Source: Caulobacteraceae bacterium (GTDB lineage Bacteria > Pseudomonadota > Alphaproteobacteria > Caulobacterales > Caulobacteraceae). Taken from it: DNA of 35,828 nucleotides. Below, in pieces: positions 16,184 to 23,670 of this stretch. The stretch covers positions 1 to 35,828 of the forward strand of contig JANXTX010000018.1 of NCBI GenBank assembly GCA_025352165.1. Reading direction: 5' to 3'. Position numbers and translations under genes: made by a program. Positions within the stretch are counted from its first letter, which is position 1. Every line of letters begins with the position of its first letter. The notes under the pieces are model-generated. The model was given only the letters and a program-made list of their open reading frames with translations, had not been told where the DNA came from and made no database searches.

Positions 16184-16218
16184 ATGTAATAAATAACTGA
16201 CGTATGTAAGGGAGTCAA
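16181..16218 (-). promoter_or_regulatory. Promoter and direct-repeat operator of the ArsR-type gene
   Basis: On the minus strand TTGACT (16213-16218), a 17-base spacer and TATTTA (16190-16195) end six bases before the ATG. Two copies of a (A/G)TATGTAA motif begin at 16182 and 16202, twenty bases apart, one overlapping the start codon and one the spacer. Binding there would block transcription, fitting autorepression. Confidence 0.5.
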
Positions 16219-16283
16219 GTGCTGCCGCGACTCGCCGGCTGTGCTAGTTTCCACGATCAGATTCGTCTTTGTCAGGGTCAGGC

Positions 16284-16487
16284 ATGCCATACGTCATCGG
16301 ATACCAACCACGCAGGGGCAGTCCGGTCAGCACCGAGGATTTCGACACGGCCTCCGAGGCGCTGCAGATTGCCATTGGAATTCAGCGCGGTGGCCAATCC
16401 ATTTCGTACATTCAAACGCCGGACGGCGAGAGGATCTCGATTGGCCAGCTGAAGGCGATCGTTGATGGGGCAAGCAAGCCTAGGTAG
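16284..16487 (+). CDS. Small hypothetical protein
   Basis: 67 residues from the ATG at 16284; an upstream TTG at 16269 in the same frame is less likely. It is a soluble, mixed-charge sequence (TASEALQIAIGIQRGG, QTPDGERISIGQLKAIV) resembling small alpha/beta proteins, with a predicted pattern of helix, strand, strand, helix. Family not recognised. It reads away from the ArsR-type gene. The 128 bases to the next gene hold nothing recognisable. Confidence 0.5.
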   Translation: MPYVIGYQPRRGSPVSTEDFDTASEALQIAIGIQRGGQSISYIQTPDGERISIGQLKAIVDGASKPR

Positions 16488-16615
16488 CGGTAAGGTTTCA
16501 TTTGACCACTGCATTCGGCGCCCGAGTGAAGCACCGATCCGCGAATTGATTCACGTTCGCCGTAGACCCGGAACTATTTCAACAGACGGATTGTGCTGTG
16601 CTCAACCTGGATCGC

Positions 16616-17008
16616 TTACACCAACCCCACCCGCGCATACCGCGACGCCGCGGTGGTGAGGCGCTGGTCGCAGGTAAGCAGCGAGGCATCGAGCGCTCCG
16701 GCCAGCGCCACATAGGCGCCGTCATAGATTGTGAAGTTCACGCGCTGGTCCCAGATGCGCGGCAGCAACACTTGGTGCCGGTATCGGCGAATTGACAGGT
16801 CCGCCAGATCGGTCAGCGCTCCACGTCCACGACCATCCGTGATCTCGCCCCGTCCCGCAAAATGGTGGATGGCCTGCGCAATCTCGATGTCGAGCAGGTA
16901 CGGTGCGTGCGGCGTCTCGCCTGGAGCGAATATCCGGGCTTCCATCGCCTGCGCCCTTTGCGTGCGGAGCAAAACGTCCAGCAACGCCGAGGCGTCGATG
17001 ACGATCAA
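16616..17008 (-). CDS. vapC: PIN-domain toxin, VapC family
   Basis: 130 residues with all four PIN acidic residues: Asp5 (VIDASALL), Glu42 (LLDIEIAQ), Asp96 (TIYDGAYVALA) and Asp114 (TCDQRL). VapC toxins cleave RNA, often tRNA or rRNA, and are held off by a VapB antitoxin. The start is a TTG at 17008 whose TG is shared with the TGA ending a short upstream frame (TTGA), the overlap typical of vapBC pairs. No full-length antitoxin precedes it. Another use, or a partner elsewhere, cannot be excluded. Confidence 0.85.
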   Translation of the reverse strand: MIVIDASALLDVLLRTQRAQAMEARIFAPGETPHAPYLLDIEIAQAIHHFAGRGEITDGRGRGALTDLADLSIRRYRHQVLLPRIWDQRVNFTIYDGAYVALAGALDASLLTCDQRLTTAASRYARVGLV

Positions 17009-17130
17009 CGGCTGTCGCGTTCTGCCCGGACAGCCTCGGCAACAGACTCCGAGAGCCTCACGGCGGAAAGTTTCTCCAACTCTGGCCGAATCCTATAGGT
17101 AATGAACGACCCACAACGGCAATTGGGCAC
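17005..17130 (-). pseudogene. Possible antitoxin remnant before vapC
   Basis: In the frame whose TGA overlaps the toxin start there are 41 codons from a GTG at 17130, ending RLSESVAEAVRAERDSR. The helical, charged end resembles the toxin-binding tail of short antitoxins. The N-terminal DNA-binding half is missing, the frame runs back into the stop of the YjbR-family gene, and no ribosome site precedes the GTG. It may be a truncated vapB or a short non-standard antitoxin. Confidence 0.35.
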
Positions 17131-17157
17131 GCCTGCGTATCCGCTGACCGCCTCGGC

Positions 17158-17496
17158 CTACTTCGGCTTTCGCGCCCTTTTTGGTGGGGACAGGCTGGCA
17201 CGGGCGTGGGCGGCCGCCAGCGCGCCGCGAAAGGTGTCGGGATCGACGGTGGCCAGGAGACAGCGCGTCGCGCCCATCCGCCCCCACCCGCCCGGCACGG
17301 GAGCGAAGGCGTCCGGGGCTTGCTCGCAGTAGAATTCCTGCAGATCGTGGTCGAACATGAAGTTGATGTCCGCCCCGTCGCCGGCGAGCGTGGCGAAGAC
17401 GCGTCGGGGAGTGCGAAACGACGCCCGGTCGAAATGCGGCGCCTCGCTCGCGTTGTCGAACGCAAGGGCGAGTTCACGGGCCTGTCGTGCTGTCAC
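17158..17496 (-). CDS. MmcQ/YjbR-family protein
   Basis: About 112 residues from the GTG at 17496, which aligns the start (VTARQARELALAFDNASE) with the family's usual opening helix. A GTG at 17544 would add 16 residues. The pattern APHFDRASFRTPRRVFATL, then the RMGATRCLLATVDPDTF part, matches the small YjbR/CyaY-like fold of the DUF419 group. These are probable DNA- or ligand-binding proteins without defined activity. The C-terminus is Lys/Arg-rich (SPPKRARKPK). Its stop lies in frame with the antitoxin-like segment that follows. Confidence 0.75.
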   Translation of the reverse strand: MTARQARELALAFDNASEAPHFDRASFRTPRRVFATLAGDGADINFMFDHDLQEFYCEQAPDAFAPVPGGWGRMGATRCLLATVDPDTFRGALAAAHARASLSPPKRARKPK

Positions 17497-17780
17497 TGCC
17501 AAACCGGGTTCCTTTCGCGACGTGGGCAAGATTGGCGTGAACACTCAGCGCCGACAAGGCGAAAGGTATTACTCACGCGTTTCCGGCGTCGTTGCGACGA
17601 CCGCTCGCCACCCCGGCGGCGATTGAGAATATCCGCAAGGTGGCGCGCGCCGTGAATGTCCGTACTATGGCCGAAACCCAATGGTGAACTTCGACCCTGA
17701 GCGGAATCTCGCAATGTCCGTTTCGGGGCACACGTCGGAGCTCACCTGTACGAGCTTAATTCCCACCCCCGCTCCCCCCG

Positions 17781-17929
17781 CCGAAAGGCGGGGCCCAGGT
17801 TTTTTGTTTGTGTTCTTCTTTGTGTTGCACCGTGCCTGGAAGCTGGAATTGATCGAGCGCTTCAACCCAATATGGCGGGATCTGATTGAGGATTTTAACG
17901 AACGAAAAAAGCCTGGGTCCCCGCTTTCC
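17781..17929. repeat. Inverted-repeat pair around a nuclease stub (family B)
   Basis: The left arm (17781-17806) reads gaaaggcggggcccagg then a T6 run; the right arm (17903-17929), reverse-complemented, reads gaaagcggggacccaggc then T6. The two match at roughly 23 of 27 positions. A strong hairpin, ccccgcc-gaaa-ggcgggg (17776-17793), overlaps the left arm. The sequence is unrelated to family A, but the plan of hairpin arms around a small nuclease is the same. Confidence 0.7.
17831..17902 (+). pseudogene. C-terminal remnant of a GIY-YIG nuclease
   Basis: The 24 codons from CGT at 17831 encode RAWKLELIERFNPIWR followed by DLIEDFNE, the conserved C-terminal end of small stand-alone GIY-YIG nucleases (pattern WKxxLIExxNPxWxDL). 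The GIY-YIG core and catalytic Arg/Glu part are missing. Upstream the frame is low-complexity Phe/Val from the T-rich repeat arm. The segment ends exactly where the right repeat arm starts, and the frame reads on as RKKPGSPLS from the repeat. It is best read as an internally deleted element. Confidence 0.65.
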
Positions 17930-18201
17930 ATGCCGTGTGAAAAGTCCTGGGTCTCAATTTTCTGCGCAACAATATTCCGCCTAGGTGATGTTCGGGCTCC
18001 ATATGTGCACATTCGTTCTGTCGAACCGATGTTTTAAGGAGCATTGTTGCGTGAGAAAATCGTTTGTTCGAGTTTTCACACGGCCTGTTTCGCGGGGAAA
18101 AGCGAAGGGGGGAGCAATGGCAATAATCCACCCACTGCCGAACTTGGGAACGTCCGCATTCTGGACGGTCAGGACCGAAATGATCCACTTGGCGGTGAGT
18201 T

Positions 18202-19110
18202 CTATGCCTCATCCGTCCGGGCGACCTTCTCGTAGAGCCAGCGCCCGGCCGTTCCCAGCACCCGATCCCGTCGATGCACCGCGACGATTGGCAGGCGCGG
18301 GAGGCGGCCTGAGCCGTCCCAGCTGGCGGGGACGAGGCGGACAAGGCGGCCGGCGGCGAGGTCGTCCGCGACGATGTGCAGCGGCATGCTGCCCCAGCCG
18401 AGGCCGGCCAAAAGCATGGCGTGCTTGGCGCCGAGGTCGCCCAGCCGCCAGGTCTGCGTGGCCATGACGCCGCGGTCGGGCCAGCGGCCGCGCGTGGTGC
18501 GATCGCTGAACACCAGTTGCAGATGGGGGCGCAGGTCCTCGGCGGTGAGCGCGCCGGCGTGGCCGGCCAGCGGGTGATCGGGCGAGGCGACGGCGACGAG
18601 TTCGATCTCGGCGGCCGGCGCCATGTGCAGCCGGTCCGCGTCGCCTTCGGTGTGGATGATCAGGCCGATGTCGGCGCGGGATTCCAGAACGGCGTCCCGC
18701 GCCGCGCCCAGCGACTCCACGTACAGGTGAGTCTGCACGGTGGGGAAGCGCCGCTGGAATTCCCGCAGGGCCGCGACCAGCCGCGACATCGGGAACATGG
18801 CCTCGACCACCAGCGACAGCTCTCCCTCGAGCCCGCTGCCGAGGCTCTCGGCCTGGGCTCGAAAGGCGCCGGCCGCTTCGAGGATGCTTCGCGCGCGGGG
18901 CAACAGGGCGCGGCCCGCCTCGGTCAGCGAAGGGCGATAGGCGGAGCGGTCGAACAACATCAGGCCGGTCTGGCTTTCCAGGCGCTGCACCGCGTAGGTC
19001 ATGGCCGACTGGGCGCGTTCGAGCGCGCGCGCCGCCGCCGAGAAGCTGCCATGCTCGACCACGGCGATGAAGACGCGCAGGTGTTCGATCGATAGCTCGT
19101 CGAGGATCAT
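18202..19110 (-). CDS. LysR-family transcriptional regulator
   Basis: 302 residues from the ATG at 19110; a TTG 21 bases upstream is less likely. The N-terminal helix-turn-helix (LSIEHLRVFIAVVEHGSFSA, then RAQSAMTYAVQRLESQTG) is standard LysR, with SLTEAGRALLPRAR leading into the linker helix. The effector domain from about 90 includes GELSLVVEAMFPMSRL and ends with PIVAVHRRDRVLG. It reads away from the LigB-type dioxygenase gene, sharing 116 bases that contain two similar palindromic sites. It is the likely regulator of the dioxygenase and yceI; the inducer is unknown. Confidence 0.92.
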   Translation of the reverse strand: MILDELSIEHLRVFIAVVEHGSFSAAARALERAQSAMTYAVQRLESQTGLMLFDRSAYRPSLTEAGRALLPRARSILEAAGAFRAQAESLGSGLEGELSLVVEAMFPMSRLVAALREFQRRFPTVQTHLYVESLGAARDAVLESRADIGLIIHTEGDADRLHMAPAAEIELVAVASPDHPLAGHAGALTAEDLRPHLQLVFSDRTTRGRWPDRGVMATQTWRLGDLGAKHAMLLAGLGWGSMPLHIVADDLAAGRLVRLVPASWDGSGRLPRLPIVAVHRRDRVLGTAGRWLYEKVARTDEA

Positions 19111-19114
19111 CGAA

Positions 19115-19160
19115 TTTTCCGATCGAAACAATCTGCACTATCGCGGTTTTTTCGATTGAA
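19115..19160. promoter_or_regulatory. Two TTCGATYGAA-like sites between lysR and dioxygenase genes
   Basis: TTTCCGATCGAAA (19116-19128) and TTTTTCGATTGAA (19148-19160) share a palindromic core, and their centres are 33 bases apart, about three helical turns. Paired sites on one DNA face in a divergent gap are typical of LysR-type control. The first overlaps the lysR leader, as for autoregulation. Confidence 0.5.
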
Positions 19161-19226
19161 TATTCCCCTATATGCAGACCTGTCAAAGCCCAAGCACGGG
19201 AGCCCGACCGTGGGAAGATGTTCGCC

Positions 19227-20033
<807 letters not shown>

Positions 20034-20072
20034 CTGCGCAATCCCCTTCAACCCAACCCAAGGACGCACACC

Positions 20073-20693
20073 ATGCAAATCAATCTGAAGGCCGGCGCCA
20101 CGGCCATTGTCGCCGCGGCGATCCTCGCCGGCCCGGGCGCCAACGCCCAGGGCATGGCCAATCCCGATCCGTCGGTGGTGCAGGGCGGTTCCTACAAGCT
20201 GGAGACACGCCACGCGCGCATCGTCTTCGCAACCTCGCACATGGGCTTCTCGACCTGGTACGGTGATTTCTCGGGTGCGACGGGCTCGCTGACCCTGGAT
20301 CCGAAGTCCCCCGCGGCCAGTTCGCTGCAGATCTCCATCCCGGTCGCCAGCGTCAGCACGACCAACAGCACACTCGATGATGAACTGAAGAGCGCGCAAT
20401 GGTTCGATGCGACGCAGTTCCCGACGATCACCTTCAAGTCGACCAAGGTGACGCAGACCGGCCCGGGTTCGGCGCAGGTCACCGGCGATCTCACCTTTCA
20501 TGGCGTTACGCGGCCGATGACCCTGGAGGCCAGATTCAAGGCGGCGGGCGCCAACCCGATGAACAAGGCCTACACCGTCGGCTTCGAGGTCAAGGCCTCG
20601 CTCAAACGCAGCGATTTCGGCGTGAAGACCTATGTCCCGGTGATTGGCGACGACGTCGACCTGATGATCAGCGCGCCGTTCGAAAAGCAGTAG
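20073..20693 (+). CDS. YceI-family periplasmic protein
   Basis: 206 residues. The signal peptide (about 1-25, GANAQ cleavage) is followed by a YceI/polyisoprenoid-binding barrel: YKLETRHARIVFATSHMGFS, then FSGATGSLTLDP, DDELKSAQWFDATQFPTITF, LTFHGVTRPMTLEARF and KASLKRSDFGVKTYVPVIGDD. The hydrophobic pocket of this fold binds isoprenoid-like lipids in TT1927b/YceI structures. AAGGACG precedes the ATG. Cotranscription with the dioxygenase is likely. Confidence 0.93.
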   Translation: MQINLKAGATAIVAAAILAGPGANAQGMANPDPSVVQGGSYKLETRHARIVFATSHMGFSTWYGDFSGATGSLTLDPKSPAASSLQISIPVASVSTTNSTLDDELKSAQWFDATQFPTITFKSTKVTQTGPGSAQVTGDLTFHGVTRPMTLEARFKAAGANPMNKAYTVGFEVKASLKRSDFGVKTYVPVIGDDVDLMISAPFEKQ

Positions 20694-20721
20694 AGCCAGG
20701 CAGCCTGAATAGAACGTGATT

Positions 20722-20873
20722 ATCCCTCTCTTCTCCCTCTGGGAGAAGTACGGCCGAAGGCCGGGATGAGGGTTTAGCCACTACAGCTGTGCCTTGTACG
20801 TGCTGGGCGCCTTTGTAGCGGCGATACCCTCCTCCGTCCCTTCGGGGCTCCTTCTCCCAGAGGGAGAAGAGAT
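20722..20873. repeat. Two-armed palindromic repeat (family C)
   Basis: Left arm 20722-20773 and right arm 20824-20873 are inverted copies: tctcttctccctctgggagaag opens both (right arm read in reverse complement) and gaggg closes both. Each arm again has two hairpins (ctccc-tct-gggag and ggcc-gaa-ggcc or cccc-gaa-gggg like). The roughly 50-base centre holds no gene. It lies between yceI and the FMN reductase gene. Confidence 0.8.
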
Positions 20874-20963
20874 AAATGCCGTGGATTTCATTAAAGTTTT
20901 GTCCCGGCTCGAACCGTGGGCGTCCCGCCCTGAGCTGGTCTAGCAGCAGCAATTCAAGAGGAA

Positions 20964-21524
20964 ATGATGTCCGATACCAAGCGCGTCGCCGTTATCATTG
21001 GGAGCCTTCGCAAGGCTTCCGTCAGCCGCAAGATGGCCCACGTCCTCGCCGAAGTGGCGCCGAAGGGGCTCGACCTCCAGATCGTCGAGATCGGTGAGCT
21101 CGCGCTTTACAACGAGGATATCGAGGCGGACGGACCGCCCGCGCCATGGCGGGAGTTCCGCGAGCGGATCGCGGCGGCGGACGCCGTGTTGTTCGTGACG
21201 CCGGAGTACAATCGTTCGGTGCCGGCGGCGCTGAAGAACGCACTCGATGTCGGATCACGGCCCTATGGTCAGAGCGTCTGGAACGCCAAGCCGGGCGCGA
21301 TCGTCAGTCTCTCGCCGGGGGCGGTAGGTGGCTTTGGCGCCAATCACCACCTGCGCCAGTCGCTGGTATTCCTCAACGTGCCGGCCATGCAACAGCCGGA
21401 AGCCTACATCGGCGGGGCCTGGGGCCTGTTCGATGAGACTGGCGCGATGACCAATGAAGGAACCAAGGCGTTCCTGCAAAAATTCATGGAAGCTTTTGCG
21501 GTGTGGATCGAGGGTAAGGACTGA
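20964..21524 (+). CDS. NAD(P)H-dependent FMN reductase (flavodoxin-like)
   Basis: 186 residues. IIGSLRKASVSRKM (11-24) is the FMN-phosphate loop and TPEYNRSVPAALKNALD (79-95) the flavin-contact loop, both typical of the NADPH-dependent FMN reductase / ChrR / YieF group. Such soluble enzymes reduce free flavin, quinones, chromate or azo dyes. AGAGGA precedes the tandem ATG ATG; the second fits the spacing slightly better, a difference of one residue. No neighbour indicates a specific electron acceptor. Confidence 0.9.
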   Translation: MMSDTKRVAVIIGSLRKASVSRKMAHVLAEVAPKGLDLQIVEIGELALYNEDIEADGPPAPWREFRERIAAADAVLFVTPEYNRSVPAALKNALDVGSRPYGQSVWNAKPGAIVSLSPGAVGGFGANHHLRQSLVFLNVPAMQQPEAYIGGAWGLFDETGAMTNEGTKAFLQKFMEAFAVWIEGKD

Positions 21525-21544
21525 CGGGGTGGTGTAGTGGGGAG

Positions 21545-21699
21545 AAAGAAAGTAAATTCACCACAAAGACACGAAGGACACGAAGGAGAAAGGGTAGGGT
21601 AAGCAGGTTTGAATGCGCTTCGCGCGAAGCGCCAGAACTATCCTTGCCTGATCTCTTCGTGTCCTTCGTGTCTTCGTGGTTAATTTTTCTTACTTTCTT
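21545..21699. repeat. Inverted repeat pair with tandem GACACGAAG units (family D)
   Basis: Positions 21561-21585 and the reverse complement of 21655-21679 match at 24 of 25 bases; the match extends less exactly into the A/T-rich outer ends. Each arm holds two tandem gacacgaag units. The centre contains a perfect 18-base palindrome, gcgcttcgcgcgaagcgc (21615-21632). There is no gene inside. It lies between the FMN reductase and transglutaminase genes, which converge on it. Confidence 0.85.
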
Positions 21700-21746
21700 C
21701 GCCCCGAACCAGAGGCACGTGGAGGTGATTTGATCGTTGACCGGGC

Positions 21747-22718
21747 TTACGCCTGCTGTTGCTGCTGCTGCTGGACCATCAGGGCGGCGCTGGTGGCGCG
21801 GCGGCGGGCGGCGGCGACGGCGGGGGCGCTCATGCGCAGGTACTCTGAGACGCCGCTGGTGGTTTGGGCTTCGCGGACCTGCACGCCGACTGATAGTTTG
21901 CTCTCGGCCTCGCCTTTGAAGACGCCGCGCGAGGGAGGGACGTCGGCATAGTCGCGACCCACGGCGACGGCGATATGACGCTCTCCCGCCATGGCGTTGT
22001 TGGTGGGGTCAAAGCCAACCCACTGCAGCGAAGGCAGGAAGGTTTCGATCCAGGCATGGGTGTGGTCGGGGTCGGAGCGATCGCCGCCGGCGCGATTGGT
22101 ATGCAGATAGCCGGAGACATAGCGGGCGGGGATGCCCCAGTCGCGGCAGATGGCGATCATGATGTGAGCGAAGTCCTGGCAGACGCCGCGGCCCTCGATC
22201 AGCGCGTGATCGATCGGGCTGTCGGCGCCGGTGACGCCCGTCTCATAGTCGAAGCTCTGGTAAAGAGTCTTGTTCAATGCACGCAGGGCGGTCAGCGGAT
22301 CGTGGCGGCGCAGCGCGGAGATTTCGCGCTTGGCGACAAAGGCGCCGAGCTCCGGCGTCTGCGTGGCGAAACCGTGCGGACGCAGGAAGTCGAAAAACTC
22401 GCCGCGCGTGGCGTCTGTGTCGAGCCGGTCCCACTCGGCGGCGGACAACGGGCCGGGTTCCAGCGGCGCCTGGGTCTCGACCACCGAATTGGCAATGATG
22501 ACGAGGCGCTTGTGCGGCTGCGGCACGTCGAAATGGTGCACCGTGTTGCCGAAGTTGTCGCCGTAGGAAAACGTCTGCGCCCGCGGATCAATCTCGAGTT
22601 CGAAATTGACGACACGCTGGGTGGCGGAAGGGCGCGGCCGCATCCACAGCTCCATGATGCTCTCGCGCACGGGCTCGTCGTATTCGTAGTCGGTGACGTG
22701 GCGAATTTCAAACAGCAT
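21747..22718 (-). CDS. Transglutaminase-like protein with poly-Gln tail
   Basis: 323 residues. The bacterial transglutaminase N-terminal domain (FEIRHVTDYEYDEPVRES, 3-20) is followed by the papain-like core with Cys180 (GRGVCQDFAH), His221 (HTHAWIE) and Asp237 (GFDPTNN). It may act as a protease or amide-forming enzyme. The C-terminus ends VQQQQQQQA, coded by a CAG-rich run. It is the third gene of a tight operon, 13 bases behind the alpha-E gene and together with the permuted ATP-grasp gene. This trio is widely conserved and thought to make or process a peptide or amide-linked product; no Anbu-type peptidase gene is adjacent here. Confidence 0.9.
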   Translation of the reverse strand: MLFEIRHVTDYEYDEPVRESIMELWMRPRPSATQRVVNFELEIDPRAQTFSYGDNFGNTVHHFDVPQPHKRLVIIANSVVETQAPLEPGPLSAAEWDRLDTDATRGEFFDFLRPHGFATQTPELGAFVAKREISALRRHDPLTALRALNKTLYQSFDYETGVTGADSPIDHALIEGRGVCQDFAHIMIAICRDWGIPARYVSGYLHTNRAGGDRSDPDHTHAWIETFLPSLQWVGFDPTNNAMAGERHIAVAVGRDYADVPPSRGVFKGEAESKLSVGVQVREAQTTSGVSEYLRMSAPAVAAARRRATSAALMVQQQQQQQA

Positions 22719-22731
22719 CAGGGATTCAGCA

Positions 22732-23670
22732 TCAGGCTGGAAGACTCATTTCGAGCGGATAGGCGACAAAGGTCTCGTGGATCGCCGAATGGATGGCGGC
22801 GCATTCCTCGCCGACCGCCGCCAGAAGCGCGCCGGCGCCATTCGCCGACACTTCCTCGACATCGGCGTACTGCAGCCTGGCGTTCAGGCGACCGGCCAGG
22901 CGCAGGGCCTCCGAACGACCCGCGCCCTGGCCGTGCGGCAGCCGTGAAAGGTGTTCTTCCAACTGTGCGGTGGAGAACCTGATCGAGCGCGGAAACTCCT
23001 GGTCGAACATCAGGAACTCCAGGATGTACCGCGCCGAGATGTCAGCCGTGTAGACGCGCAGATACGGTTCGAGCGCGCAGGCCATGCGCAATAGATTCAT
23101 CAGGGTGATGTGGTCGACGGCGGCCACGGCGCCTTCGCCGAAGCAGACCCGGAGCAGACGGGCGATCAGTTGCGCCCGCTCGCTGTGCACGCCGGCCCGC
23201 ATGAAGCGCCAGCCTTCGCCGTGGCTCATGGTGGCGTCGGCGGCGCCCATGAACATGTGCAGATCGGCGATGACGTCCTGCAGCGCGGACGGGGCATCGG
23301 CTTCGAAAGCGCGCTCGACGGCGCCTTCGTTGAAGCGCAGATAGAGGAGATTGAGACGCTCCCAGGTCTCGGTGGTGATCTGGTCGCGGACTTGACGGGC
23401 GTTTTCACGCGCGTGGGACACCGAGGCGATCACCGAGTCTCCGCGTTCGCGGTCGAACACCAGATTGTGAGCGGAGTCCACCGCCCGGCCGGGGCGTCCC
23501 ATGCCGGGGTCGCCGACGGCGGCCAACGCGATCCGCGTGGCCCTCGCCGCCGCATCGTTGCGGTCGAGAGCGGCGTTCAGCATCACGACGGCCAGGCGCG
23601 AGAGATGCTCCGCCCGCTCGATATAACGGCCGATCCAGTAGAGACTGTCGGCGACGCGCGCGAGCATCAT
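22732..23670 (-). CDS. Alpha-E domain protein
   Basis: 312 residues, nearly all helical, opening with MLARVADSLYWIGRYIERAE, the hallmark of the alpha-E (DUF403) family. Its catalytic role is unproven; it always travels with permuted ATP-grasp and transglutaminase genes. Its ATG overlaps the ATP-grasp stop (ATGA), so the two are translationally coupled. The protein is cytoplasmic with no signal or membrane segment. Confidence 0.92.
   Translation of the reverse strand: MMLARVADSLYWIGRYIERAEHLSRLAVVMLNAALDRNDAAARATRIALAAVGDPGMGRPGRAVDSAHNLVFDRERGDSVIASVSHARENARQVRDQITTETWERLNLLYLRFNEGAVERAFEADAPSALQDVIADLHMFMGAADATMSHGEGWRFMRAGVHSERAQLIARLLRVCFGEGAVAAVDHITLMNLLRMACALEPYLRVYTADISARYILEFLMFDQEFPRSIRFSTAQLEEHLSRLPHGQGAGRSEALRLAGRLNARLQYADVEEVSANGAGALLAAVGEECAAIHSAIHETFVAYPLEMSLPA

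Larger units (their letters stand above)
17545..18201. other. Gene-poor region with decayed repeat element
   Basis: About 650 bases without a convincing intact gene, and more AT-rich than its surroundings. It holds a hairpin-bearing inverted-repeat pair around a GIY-YIG stub (17781-17929). A further partial arm (gtcctgggtctc, 17946-17957) follows. From 17985 on there is only an open frame that overlaps the lysR 3' end, which I do not accept as a gene. Confidence 0.6.

Noticed and set aside
17985-18467. Open frame with AAGGAG nine bases before a GTG at 18050
   Set aside because: It runs about 260 bases antisense into the lysR 3' end and has no recognisable domain; the ribosome site alone is not enough.
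21545-21699. Possible CRISPR-like repeats
   Set aside because: Only two inverted arms with tandem 9-mers, no regularly spaced direct repeats or spacers, and no cas genes.
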